A DNA stretch of 64,000 nt, taken from the NCBI GenBank assembly GCA_018340375.1, contig JAFFJZ010000002.1, positions 43,792,001 to 43,856,000 of the forward strand. The letters are read 5' to 3'. Shown one piece after another: positions 34,112-45,920 of this stretch (positions are counted from its first letter, which is position 1; each line of letters opens with the position of its first letter). A program made the translations under genes and the position numbers. The stretch is from Gonatopus flavifemur (taxonomy: Eukaryota > Arthropoda > Insecta > Hymenoptera > Dryinidae). Under the pieces are notes generated by a model that was given only the letters and a program-made list of their open reading frames with translations, was not told the origin of the DNA and did not search any database.

Positions 34112-34410
34112 GAGGATACCAGCGAATAGGTGGCTCCATCTGGTGGCAGTTTTGTTTGCACAAAAATACTCGAAACTGGACTCATAAAAAGGTCTGAAAT
34201 TTTCAGGGATGATGAAGGTTAATCTAGTTCTGTACAGAGCCGGAATTTTGAATTTCGAGAAAAAGGGAAAAATTTTTTTTTGTACAGACCTAGATTAACC
34301 TTTAAGGATTCATCACTGAAAATTTCAGACCTTTTTATGAGTCCAGTTTCGAGTATTTTTGTGCAAACAAAGCTGCCACCAGATGGAGCCACCTATTCGC
34401 TGGTATCCTC
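34112..34410. repeat. TTAA-flanked palindromic MITE, copy 1
   Basis: 299 bp flanked by TTAA (34108-34111 and 34411-34414). Ends GAGGATACCAGCGAATAGG and CCTATTCGCTGGTATCCTC. Arms of about 140 bp run nearly to the centre. TTAA duplication points to the piggyBac superfamily. Confidence 0.88.
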
Positions 34411-34545
34411 TTAATGACACAAAACTTTTCATGTCAATTTACGTTTCAGAAATGCAAAAGAATATTTTCACTACAAAGATGAAGTCATTATGAAGTGACA
34501 AAATTATTTTGTTTGTGGAACAAAACCGCGTAAGTTTTGTAAAAA

Positions 34546-34839
34546 CCCTGGTGAAAGGGAAGCGTGTCATAAAGAGTAACGGAAGGGTAAGAATGTTTCA
34601 GATTACTTTTCTAATACTTCTTATATGCTTCCTATCCACTCTCCAACTACACTTCCGGGCGTAAAGCCCGGTTTCCATGAGATTGGTGTTCCTTCCGATA
34701 CGCTTCACACACTTCAAATATACGTTCGAACCACTCTTAATGTTCCACCTGACGCTCGGTATACGCTTAAATCCACGTTCCAAATACTTTTCAACTACGT
34801 TCCTGACACTTTCTATTGCACGCTTCCCTTTCACCAGGG
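34546..34839. repeat. foldback with CCCTGGTGAAAGGGAAGCGT ends
   Basis: CCCTGGTGAAAGGGAAGCGT pairs exactly with the right end (34820-34839). The interior is TACGCTTC, CGTTCC and ACACTTC words. Related to 19265-19766 by its termini. Confidence 0.8.
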
Positions 34840-35164
34840 AACAACCAAATAATATGTTTTCTTCAAAGAATGTGGGTAACCAAGAAATGTACTTGATCTT
34901 AACCAAACAATCGAAATCAGTATAGTTTGAGGTACAAAATGATTCATCCTTTTGGTTCCCTTGACCAAATTATATAGTATGGTCATGAGAAATCAAACAA
35001 CAAAACACTTTTGCTACTATTACCAAAACTTTTTTTTCAGTACAGATAAAACCCAGATAGACAGTGAAACTTCATTGGGGTCTTGCTTGAGCCTGAATCT
35101 TGAGTGGATATTCTGGTTTCTCCAAGAATCAAGCTGGCTTTTGTATCCGAGTTCCAATCAAGTC

Positions 35165-35425
35165 GTATTCGAGTCTCATTCACTCTCTGAAGTTTTGAGA
35201 GTGAGATTTCACTCTTTAGGCAGCCAGAAATGAGCTTGTCGAGATTCCAAGTAAAATCCCCACTTTTTTAGAGTGGAAATCTAAGGTTTGAGGTTGTAAA
35301 CTTAAAACCACTCCAATTCGAGAGTGAATTTTCCACTCGAAACGAGTGAGAATCCCACTCGAAGCGGACTGACTAACTTCTGAGACTTCGCGGAGTGAAA
35401 CGCGTGATTTTTCACTCTTCCAGAT
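35165..35425. repeat. TTCACTC/GAGTGAA word-repeat element, second block
   Basis: Repeated CACTC, GAGTGAGA, AGAGTGGAAAT and GAGTGAATTTTCCACTCGAA, the same vocabulary as 2005-2290. It lies just after the end of the 33525-35043 element. Confidence 0.5.
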
Positions 35426-35556
35426 TTAGATAACAGAATCCATCTTAAGAATTTTGAATTATATTATTGAGCTGGAACAACTTTTCCGTTAGAATCAGAT
35501 TTTATAAGCATTCCTGATGATTTTTGCTAACCTATTAGCGACAAAAACCAACTTAA

Positions 35557-36281
35557 GGGGGGGGGGGGTTGATTCGATCAAAAAATAGCCTATTTTTATG
35601 AATTTTTATTGAAAAACCAGTTGATTTAAATGAATTTATTATAACGGGATATTATTGAGTAACATTTGAAATATATTGTGTAGAATTTTCATTGAAAAAT
35701 ATCCAGATATGCGCCGGTGGAAGCAATTTTTAATGAGCGCCAAAGAAAAAAAAGGGTTTTGCGGTGGACAACATAACTCAGGATTAGATCATCTGAAACA
35801 AAAAAATCAAAAAGATTCTGTTAGTTTATGAGTTTTTCTAGGTAACCTCGTCGAGTTTTTTTTTTTCAATTTTTGGATTCTTTATGGCACTTATAAGTCA
35901 AAATACCGATTTTTGACGCAAAAAATCAACAATTAAGTCGTTATAAAATATACTTTAAATTAAAAAAAAAAAAAACTCAACGAGGTTACCTAGAAAAACT
36001 CATAAACTAACAGAATCTTTTTGATTTTTTTGTTTCAGATGATCCAATCCTGAGTTATGTTGTCCACCGCAAAACCCTTTTTTTTCTTTGGCGCTCATTA
36101 AAAATTGCTTCCACCGGCGCATATCTGGATATTTTTCAATGAAAATTTTACACAATATATTTCAAATGTTACTCAATAATATCCCGTTGAAATAAATTCA
36201 TTTGAATCAACTGGTTTTTCAATAAAAATTCATAAAAATAGGCTATTTTTTGATCGAATTAACCCTACCCCCCCCCCCCCC
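35557..36281. repeat. 725-bp foldback with poly-G/poly-C ends, TTAA flanked
   Basis: TTAA (35553-35556) then 12 G; the other end has about 14 C then TTAA (36282-36285). Arms of about 320 bp are almost identical: GATCGAATT, AATATCCAGATATGCGCCGG, TTTTGCGGTGGACAACATAA and AACCTCGT(C/T)GAG(T). The loop is about 60-100 bp. Compare the G-run foldback at 811-1985. Confidence 0.88.
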
Positions 36282-36640
36282 TTAAGGGAAACGTGTAGAA
36301 AAACGATGTCAACCCAGCTAGAGATGATTCTTGACATTCCCTAGCGCTTCTGAGAGCCTGACCAAGACCCAATGATATCAAAAAGAGGCGTCATCGAGAC
36401 CTCCGCTGAGTCCTCTGGCGCTAATAAGGCTAGGGAAAGGCCGCAAATCATTTCTAGCCAAGTTGGAATAATTTTCTATACTTTTCCCTTGCGAATCGAT
36501 TAGTAAAAGTTCGCTCAATGAAGACTTAACCGAGATTCTGGGAACAAGGTCAGCCTTAGGCCACTCGGAACCTGATTTCCGATATTTTAGCGGGGTCCCT
36601 AATTATAGACAAAGTGCCACCAGAGCACAAGCAAACCCTG

Positions 36641-36785
36641 GTCCAAACGCGAATGGATTTGGATAAAAATATGAAAATGAATACAAGAATAGGATCGAGA
36701 TGGATAAAATTGGGATGCATTTATATTCGTTTCAATCCTATTTTTGTATCCATTTTCGAATTTTTATCCGAATCCATCCACACTT
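36641..36785. repeat. small hairpin, GGATTTGGATAAAAAT arms
   Basis: GAATGGATTTGGATAAAAAT and GAATACAAGAATAGGAT pair with ATCCTATTTTTGTATCC and ATTTTTATCCGAATCCATCC around a 50-bp loop. Confidence 0.6.
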
Positions 36786-36879
36786 TACCATGGAAAAGGA
36801 ACGTACTGTTTCCAAATTAGGTTTGGAAAAACAATGGTCACCCGAGTATAAAATACCCAAGCGTGTATTGTCTATAATG

Positions 36880-37455
36880 ACAATGGGCCCCAGGCTGGGT
36901 CCATCCTCTTCAACCCAGTATTGAGGAATGAAGATGGGGCCCATGTTGGCTCAATCTTGGCCCTGTTAAGATTTATTATGGCTGGTAGAAAATGGAAATA
37001 ATGAATCTTAGTGCGGGCACATTCGAACTTGGCCCCAATTTGGACCAGCGTTAGGCCAAGATTGGAGTGAATTTATATCCCGAGCATGTGTGTACAATCC
37101 TCAGCGTGTATGAATTTTGGTCTCACTTTGGTCCAGTCTTGGACCCATATAGACACGATGGGGCTCAACACTAGGCCCAAGACTGGGCCGAAGTGGGGCT
37201 GAAATTCATGCCCACTGGGGTAGAACTCAAAGCAATTTTCCAATTCCAAAAAAAAAGGAAGGGGCAGTATTGATTGCCTAGTCTGGGTTCATGCTGGGCC
37301 CATGGTGTTACCAATCCTCTGGCGAATCAATACAGCCAAGCTGGGAACGATGTTATCATCTCAGGGTTGGCCCTATTTGTCTGCCCAGCTTGGCCCCACG
37401 TTGGGCAGCATGGGCACCCACCCTGGGCTCAGATTGGGCCCACCGTTAATACACC
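36880..37455. repeat. TTGGGCCC word array, GC-rich
   Basis: Dozens of variants of CTTGGCCC, GGGCCCA and CAAGACTGGGCC in both orientations over about 570 bp (e.g. GGGGCCCATGTTGGCTC, CTAGGCCCAAGACTGGGCC). Period is irregular, so not a simple satellite. The second half (37300-37450) shares TGTTATCATCTCAGGGTTGG with 42815-42840. Confidence 0.5.
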
Positions 37456-37479
37456 CTTGGGAAATTATATATAATTTTG

Positions 37480-40080
37480 AAAATTTGTACACTCGGACGG
37501 TTAAACGCGAGGCCCGATTTGGAGAAATCAGTTCAATGGACTCTGTAAGTGACAGACTAAGTCTCTATTAGCGCTCCTCCGAGATTACAACAAAGCATTC
37601 ACAAATCCATTTATTAAGACCATCCCGTCTACCTTTCTATCCTCCATTTACGCGCTCATTCAAACAGATTCCGAGAGAGAAGGATAATTATCTCGAACGG
37701 GGCCTGGATTCACACAACGTGCTGTTTTTGATAATTTGGAACAATTTTCAAATCAAATCGTGAATAATCAAAACCAGCTCTGCATATCGAACAAGCGAAA
37801 CGGTCAATTAACTAGATTGAAAAAATGCATTGTTAATTTTTGAACCTTGAACTGGCCTAGCAGTCCAACTCAATCAGTTTCCATTCCTTCCGAATAAACC
37901 GATTATTCGATCGTTATTATATATTCGATGTTACATATGAACTGATAGATAAGCATTCAATCATAATGAGAATCAATATTAATATATTCTTAAAAATTGA
38001 TTAAAAAACGCACGATTCCCATGACGTCTATATCTTTCAAGTATTTGCGTAACATCAAAAGCTGATTCACACAAATATTATTGCACTTGGATAGTTTTTT
38101 TTTTGCACCTACAAGTTTCTCTCTCTCTCTCTCTCTTTCTTTTCTCTCTTGCATGCGTAACGAATGACGATATCAATTGAATAAGAAACTAATATCTTCA
38201 TGACTTTTAAAATATGTTTTACGCCAAGTGCGTTTCCATAAACCGACAGAAATAATTGAGAAAAAAAAAGAAAATTCTACTCATGTTTCTACAGTAAAAT
38301 AATCATGGCGAGTTGGAAAGAGTACACATTTCCTGATTATAGGTTGATCGTGATTCTATTATGTTCTTTCTTGAATGGAACGGTTGATAGGTAATTGGAA
38401 TTCAAGAAGTCCAGGATTCCCGCCCAAGTGATTATTCAAGCGCAGACATTCTGTGGATTAATCTTTATATACGTATACAATGTAAATCGCACGCATGTGA
38501 GTGTACATGGTTGATTGCCGATTCCTGAAACGTGGAAGTCGTGGAATAACCAGAAGCTAAGAACAATTGTTAAGGTATCACATTATTTTTCTCTCTCGGT
38601 ATTGTGAATTTCCGTGGACTGCATATACAATTTCACAAAAAGGTTTAAGAAAACAAGCTGATCCAAGTGACGTCAAGGGCGACTACCGCACACGTATCTA
38701 AACAATCACGTCGTCATTATACACGTTGTTATTATAGTATATATACGTGCATATTAATCTTTAATGTGCCTTTGCATCGCGTAGATGTCAATGTTTATTG
38801 TCACTTTCAATTAACGCTGGCTCTAAGTTCTTTTGAATTACTGCTCAACACTTTGATGAGTTGTTCATACATTGAACAATGGAAACACTCGGAGGGAATA
38901 TTCTTAATAGATGATTACATTCATTGTTTCAAAATAAGATCATAAAAGAACTCATTATGAATATGGTTTTCAAAATACTTACAGATATCGGTTTTTTAAA
39001 ATTATTATTGCGTTATTACGCAATCAATCATTCGATTCGACTCATCGAATCGACGTAAAAAATTTGACAATTTTTTAGAAATATTTTCATTGGAAATAAA
39101 CCAATGTGGCCTAGGAAGATGATTAAAAACTACGTCAGTAAAAATGAATTCACTTATGTTGATTGTTCGGGTAAATTTCTTAATGAATCAGAATCCATTG
39201 TTCACTCGAGTATCATAATAATCATGATTTATAATAAAGGAATTTTTAGACAAAAAAAAGAGTAACACGATAAAAAAGGTCGCTCCATTTCCGAAATTGC
39301 AAGTATCGCCTTGAACTCCAATGAAAAACATCCATTCAAATCTTGAATAAGTTTACATAATGAAACTGGTTTCATCGATCTTCCGTTACGTGTCAATTTT
39401 TGTTATACCCGGGTCTTTAAAAAGTTCATCATTACCACCATATTTACATTTTCTACGAATAAGAATGATGTTGTAAAAGATACATCTGAAGAGCTGAACG
39501 CAAATGCATTAGTCAAATTTTATTTACTACACTCGATAATCAAATGCCTTATTTATTCCAAGTTTTTATCATTCAACAAGTTCAAATTTGGAAATCTGAG
39601 TATGATCAAGTATAAACGCATTGACTTCCATCTTACATTCAAGTTTTTACGATAACAAAAGTCGTAACACGTCGATATGACAAAAACCATTTTCTACGTT
39701 TCGAAACACAGACATCATTATTTTAATTATCGATTCCAGACCTATTTAAGTGCATGAACGAATAAGTGTAATATTTCGAGGTATTGCGACAGAATTTCCA
39801 ACAGGTGCAGAGAAATCTGCACGGAAGGAATGTAACCATTTGAAATTATTGCGATAGTTCGCCAAACGTGGACAACACTGTTAGAAATGGCTTTGAATTC
39901 TATGTATTTTTCAAATCCTTGATAATGGAATTGAGAATTCATTCGCGCGTAACTGAATTTTTAATTTTCGCTATAGTATATGACATATTAATGTATATCT
40001 TCGCCATTCAAATTGGAATTTCAATTAATTTTTCATTTTTGTGATTCAATTTTATTTCTATTACATGCACAGTGAAAAAT
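37480..40080. other. intergenic DNA, nothing recognised besides a TC microsatellite
   Basis: No domain-bearing frame, TIR pair or exon chain was found. Confidence 0.45.
38118..38136 (+). repeat. (TC)n microsatellite
   Basis: About nine TC units, continuing imperfectly to 38150. Confidence 0.85.
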
Positions 40081-40722
40081 TGAGTACACTGTGGAAAATA
40101 ATCGGAATTTCCCTATCTATATTGACTGGAAAATTGGGGGTCTGGATGCAATAACCGGGCGACCGCTCGAACTCGTTTCAGGTCTGACACGGGAGACCAG
40201 CAGAACGAGAAATAAAAAATTCGTCAAAATGAAAAATAAAAAATATAGCCTGTTAGAACTCATGAAGACAGACGCTTTCCCCATAGAAAAATCTTTTCTA
40301 TCATCAATAGTTTGTGAGATAAAAATTGAAAATTTTTCATTTCCTCAAAATCAATACAATTCAAATTATATATTGCGATTACGCGGCGAGAAGTCATGGG
40401 AATGACTTGAAATTCAGAAATACACCTTTATCATTGATCCCCAAAGACAACTAGTGAGTGAAAGTTGTCAAAATATTTCATCATTCAATGAATATTTAAT
40501 AATAAACAAATGGTTTCGAGAACACGCGCTTGCTAGGTTTCACGGAAAAAAGTGTCGAGAGAATTTTCGATTTGAGAAAACTCAAAGCGACAAAGTTGTT
40601 TATCGATGTTCGGAGAAGTTTTCCTGAAATTTTCAGATCAATCGAGTGAAAAATCTGGGAGTTATTGAACAATGTTTACGGTGCCGCGGCTCGCTTACCG
40701 TCACGGCAATGCTATGAGAGCC

Positions 40723-41893
40723 TGGATGCAATAACCGGACGAGCGCTCGAACTGAGGTGGAAGTATTGTCCAAAGCTGTCTTGGAAAATCAATTCAAGTC
40801 TCTTGTTATGATTTTTTCCTATGATCGATAGTTTTTGAGAAAAAAAAATAAAAATTACCTATTATTTTAGAACAAAAATCAATGTTTTTCAACATTGAAC
40901 TCGTTCTGACTCTGTCATTTTTCAACGTATTAGGATGAATCTTACGTATTCTGATTCGTAAGACTTCTCCGAAGTCGACAATGTCGAAAAGATTTGTAAA
41001 AATTGATAACAAATTCATAAATTTTTAATTCGAAGTGAAAACAACGTTTTGCATGATTTGCGTCAAAAAAACGTGCAATGCTTTGCATCAAACGTTATAA
41101 ACAATTCAATTGTTCATAACGTATTTATGGGCAAACTGTCCACTTTGGAGAAAAATCGTCTTGACAAACAGAGTTTCTCATCTTGTGAAAGATAAGTTTT
41201 GTACACAACATGTTTGTTACGTGCAAAAAAAAATGTTGGCTTACAGGAGAAATTGTTTCTTATTTTCTAACAAATCAATTTTGTACAAACCAGTATCAGA
41301 ATCATTTATTCAAATAATTATTATTCTTCTCATGTTATGTTTTTCAATATTTGCTTGATATAGACATTTTATTGATATATACATTTTTACATTCCTAATA
41401 AAATCTTATACAATAGAATTTATAAAACAGACTTTATGAACAGATTCAATGAAATGTTTTGTAATGAAATACATATTATACATATTGAATTGTTTATAAC
41501 ATTTGATGCAAAGCATTGCACATTTTTTTGACGCAAATCATGCAAAACGTCGTTTTCACTTCGAATTAAAAATTTATGAATTTGTTATTAATTTTTACAA
41601 ATCTTTTCGACATTGTCGACTTCGGGGAAGTCTCACGAATCAGAATACGTAAGATTCATCCTAATACGTTGAAAAATGACAGAGTCAGAACGAGTTCAAT
41701 GTTGAAAAACATTGATTTTTGTTCTAAAACAATAGGTAATTTTTATTTTTTCTTCTCAAACACTATCGATCATAGGAAAAAATCATAACAAGACACTTGA
41801 ATTGATTTTCCAAGACCTATCTCCCAGTATTTTTCCCACAGCTTGGACAATACTTTCACCTCAGTTCAAGCGCTCGCCCGGTTATTGCATCCA
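40723..41893. repeat. inner long-TIR element with the same termini as the outer one
   Basis: TGGATGCAATAACCGGACGA (40723) and its inverse at 41893 match the outer element's ends for about 30 bp (then GCGCTCGAACT). Beyond this the arms differ. Arms 40723-41110 and 41486-41893 share TGGACAATACTT-type, TCGACATTGTCGAC-like and TTGCATCAAACGTTATAA segments. Matching 70-codon frames on the two arms are just the arms themselves. Confidence 0.85.
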
Positions 41894-41934
41894 CCCATAT
41901 AAAAATCTTCAGGCTCCGTCAATGCTGACGACGG

Positions 41935-42340
41935 AATATAGCTAGACGCAAGGCTGCCAGCCAAAGCTAGGCAATCTATGTAGGGACAAGGATGGTTGAC
42001 AATGGTCTAAACATTGTACCAATATGGGAAGTCATAAATCGACTTCATTGATCCATCATTGATCATTGGCTGCGCCACGCTTGGCCCATTCTTCAACCAA
42101 TATTGCTTGAAGGAAAAAGCATGCTTTCAACAGAGGCTCTCTAGGGCTTGGCGGGACACTGCTCCAAGCATTAGGCAACTCTGAATGACAATGGATTCTC
42201 ATGTTGCACCAAGCATGGGTTGTAGCTTGGTGCAGCTTGGGGAATAGCCTGGCTCAGCTTGGGCGATGGCCTCGCTCAGTTTAGGCGTTAGCTTGACTCG
42301 ACTTGAGTAATAGTTTGGCTAAGAGTGAAACTTCCTTCTC
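41935..42340. repeat. AGCTTGGC/GCCAAGC word block
   Basis: CTGCCAGCCAAAGCTAGGC, GCTTGGTGCAGCTTGGGG, AGCCTGGCTCAGCTTGGGCG and related words recur; GC-richer than the flanks. Part of the core of 40139-43495. Confidence 0.45.
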
Positions 42341-42639
42341 AAACAGCAAATTACAATAACTCTCACCAGAGTGATGCTTGTTTACTGCGAGTGGCGAACC
42401 AAGCATTCAATCAGTATATAAGTCTCCTTTGAAGATTCCATGACAGAAATGATTCTTCATCTGTTTCCAGACCCACCTACTTCTACGCCAGGACCACCGG
42501 ATTTACGTCATCCATCAGTTTAAACTAATCAGAAAAATTACATGTTGAAATTCTCCGACATTCATTTCGTTCAATCGAAATGATAGAATGGATTTTTTAT
42601 TTTATTTTCAATTACAATAAAAAATAAAAGTGACCATTG

Positions 42640-42902
42640 GCATGAGATGGGCGCAACCCTGCCGCAAGATTGCTACAGCGTTGGCTCATCCTTGGCGAAC
42701 AAATTTTTGTATGCTCTGCCATTGACGGCATATGCTATGACAACCCTGTTTCCAGCGTTGGGTCTTGATTGTGGAAACAAATGGGCTGAGGCTGAAATGA
42801 TGTTATCATTTCAGAGTTGCGCCATGCCTGGTAGCCTAGGCTCGGCCCATCTTGGTGAGCCTTGCGGCAACCCAGCGCCCATGGTCAATTTTTACCTGGG
42901 CA
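42640..42902. repeat. TTGGC/GCCAA word block, second half related to 37300-37450
   Basis: GCCGCAAGATTGCTACAGCG, GAAATGATGTTATCATTTCAG and GGCTCGGCCCATCTTGG occur. The array at 36880-37455 contains CGATGTTATCATCTCAGGG in the same relative place. Confidence 0.4.
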
Positions 42903-43794
42903 GGCTCTCATAGCATTGCCGTGACGGTAAGCGAGCCGCGGCACCGTAAACATTGTTCAATAACTCCCAGATTTTTCACTCGATTGATCTGAAAATTTCA
43001 GGAAAACTTCTTCGAACATCGATAAACAACTTTGTCGCTTTGAGTTTTCTCAAATCGAAAATTCTCTCGACACTTTTTTCCGTGAAACCTAGCAAGGCGC
43101 GTGTTCTCGAAACCATTTGTTTATTATTAAATATTCATTGAATGATGAAATATTTTGACAACTTTCACTCACTAGTTGTCTTTGGGGATCAATGATAAAG
43201 GCGTATTTCTGAATTTCAAGTCATTCCCATGACTTCTCGCCGAGTAATCGCAATATATAATTTGAATTGTATTGATTTTGAGGGAATGAAAGATTCTCAA
43301 TTTCCAATTTTTATCTCACAAACCATTCATGATAGAAAAGATTTTTCTATGGGGAAAGCGTGTGTCTTAATGAGTTCTAACAGGCTATATTTTTTATTTT
43401 TCATTTTGACGAATTTTTTTTTCTCGTTCTGCTGGGGTCTCCCGTGTCAGACCTGAAACGAGTTCGAGCGCTCGCCCGGTTATTGCATCCAGACCTTCAA
43501 TTCCAATCACCCATTGGGAAATCAATTTTCGATACAATTATGTGAAATTTCACATAAATTTTTCTGAAAATTCCGAACTCCATGGGATTTTCCACAACAT
43601 TTCACAGTAAACTTCCGAACAAGTTCGGAAAATTCTTAGCGCGTGTATGCGTTAATTACTTCACATAAATATATAGGAATTTCCCCATAGAAATTATTTA
43701 CAGTGTATGAAATTTAACACTCAAATAACAATCTGGGTGGGTCGTACAGCTCCACACGCGGGAGTTTTTTTTCTCTACCACGCACTGTAAAAAA

Positions 43795-43925
43795 TATTCG
43801 TGAATTTCCAAGCAATTTTTGTGATCTTCCAGAAAAGATTTGTCAATTGACAAAAATTGTTTGTAATTTCACCTACTATGTTTGTGAACTTACCAAAAAA
43901 TGTTCGGTAAAAAACTTCCAAACCT
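43795..43925. repeat. CACTGTAAAAAATATTCG MITE fragment
   Basis: CACTGTAAAAAATATTCGTG and AATTTCCAAGCAATTTTTGT recur at 46088-46205 (GTGAAAAATATTCGTGAATT...). Words ATTTGTCAATTGACAAAAATT form a small palindrome. Confidence 0.5.
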
Positions 43926-44737
43926 TTTTACTCCCATGTTCCTTATAGATAAGGAAACGGAAGTATTGTAATAGGGTAAAAAATCGATGATGCACAAGGG
44001 GTATTTCGCTTTTGCCGAACGTCTTAGGGTACTCTCACATAGCACTGAAATTGAATCGGAATAGAACAGGGATTTCAGTAGTCTTTCCGTTCCGTTCAAG
44101 CCAAATAGCGCTGCTCTCCCATGGATCGGAATCATTCCGGCCGTAACAACTTTAAATGGAATGTATTGGCTATTTCTCATAAAGAGTTCCAATGGAAATT
44201 TGTATTTCATCATTGATTTGTTAATTTTCCATTCCGCCGGATCGTATCATGGTTCATGGGAGACAAGGGCACCCGTTTCCAACGGAACGGAAGACGGAAT
44301 GTTCCGTTCTGGTTGAATAATCCATTCCATGGGAGGGCACCCTCAGAACGTCGAAAAAACGCTATCCCCAAAAATGTCTGTGCGTGCGTGTACAATTTTC
44401 TCTGGCGCACGATAACTCTCCTCAGAATGTACCGATTTGATTAATTTTTTGTTTCAAATGTTCGTCTCGGAGAGGACACGAGGCCTGTTGATTTTGGTCT
44501 CGATTGGATAACACGTTCTGAAAATATTACGGAATACGTTTTTGAAAATCGTGATTCTGCGACCGCTCATATCTCTGCTTCCTATTATCCGATCACCATG
44601 AAATTTGTACCACGTTTTAGTTATGATCCGCCAGTGCTTCCATACGAGTTTCACCCCAATTGAGTAGAAACTATAAAAAATTCCTTCCGAGATCCGCATT
44701 ATTGGACGATGTTTTGGAAGCGTGCCTTCTCTGTGTT

Positions 44738-44985
44738 CACTGTGAAAAATATACTTCTTAAACTGCCAAAGAAGTTTGGCAGTTTTTTACACAAACTTTT
44801 TTTGTAAATTACCAAACAAAAGTTTGTAAGCATTCAAAAAATTTTGTGATTTCACGAAGATTTTTGAGAATTCACAAACTTTTGTTCGGCAATTTACAAA
44901 AAAGGTTCGGAAATTATTTTTCCAAACCAAGTTTGGAAATTTCCAAGCATTTTTGTTTGGAATTCAACAAATTTTTTTTACAGTG
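44738..44985. repeat. CACTGTGAAAAATATAC MITE, AAACTTTTGT words
   Basis: Ends CACTGTGAAAAATATAC and ATTTTTTTTACAGTG. The interior is ACAAACTTTT, CAAAAGTTTG, TTCACAAAC and TTTACAAAAAAGG words. Confidence 0.65.
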
Positions 44986-45920
44986 TTCGTATCATCCGAA
45001 TTTCGTGGAATTTCGAGCATACTCAATTCGCGGGATGGTGATTTGGTGCTATCAATCTCAAGCAAATCGGAACGGAAGGAATAAAAAGGTGACACCAAAG
45101 GTTTGGAACAACTTTTGAAAATTTCGTAAATACCGTTCTCATGCAGATATCTTCCGTTCCTATTCTCCGATCGTTATACAATTCTTACCTCAGTTTCATG
45201 CAGTGCCAATTGCGGTTTCTCATAAGTTTCAGCCTGATCTCTACAGAAAAACGGAGAGAGGAGAGGAAAAGTTTTATCGAAAATTGGGATTTCGCGACTA
45301 CACGTATTGTCGTTTCTGGTTATTCGATTGCAATAAAATTTATGCCACGTTTTAATTCAAATTCAACAACCGAAAAGGTGCAATGAACATGTATTCTCAT
45401 TTTCATTGAAAACATGGAAGCACTGTAGGGTTCTCCATACCGATTTTTTTGCAATTTTTTACACCGTGTGGACGGCGAGTGTGTTTCACATTTTGTGTCT
45501 TGAAATTATTTCACACTGGGATGAGTGAAATTCAACATTGAGAAGAGTGAAATTTTTACCAAACGTTCTGAATGCAGCTGAGTGTTGAAAAAAACATTCC
45601 GCGGTGTTCGTTTCAACATTCGATTATTCCACCATCCGAAAAGGATCTTGCACCCGCCCTGCACGGAAAAAAGAAAATGAGAAAAATTACCATCTAGGAT
45701 GACAACGCGTCGCTTCGAGTCTTTAAATGGGAATTTTTACACTGTATATTGTCAAATAATCCACATCATGAGAGAAAAATTCATTCACCCTGTGGTTAAA
45801 TAAACCGATTGATTCTCGCCAAATCTCATTGAATCTTGCACAATGTTGTGACCAAATCCCATTAAATTTCATTCCGTCAGATTCTATAGATCTTTCAAAC
45901 CAGGGCGACTTCATTCTTTA

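Larger units (their letters stand above)
33525..35043. repeat. composite MITE-like element, TTTTGTTG words, two nested inserts
   Basis: Left edge CACACCGAGAAAAATGTTTTG, right edge CCAAAACTTTTTTTTCAGT. The outer parts repeat TTTTGTTG, ACCAAA and CAACAAAAC. Inside are a tRNA-like unit (33763), a TTAA-flanked palindrome (34112-34410) and a foldback (34546-34839). Confidence 0.5.
40139..43495. mobile_element. 3.36-kb long-TIR element, no gene seen, nested core
   Basis: Arms 40139-40722 and 42903-43495 (about 590 bp) match throughout: GGTCTGGATGCAATAACCGG at the ends, TGACACGGGAGACC, GAAGTCATGGGAATGACTTG, and CGGTGCCGCGGCTCGC, then CTATGAGAGCC at the inner edge. The core holds a second inverted-repeat element (40723-41893) and a GC-richer word block (41935-42900). 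No transposase frame is visible. It interrupts a CACTGTGGAAAATAATCG MITE. Confidence 0.85.

Noticed and set aside
40806..41788. Two almost identical 70-codon frames (40806-41018 minus, 41576-41788 plus)
   Set aside because: They are the two arms of the inner inverted-repeat element, not a duplicated gene.
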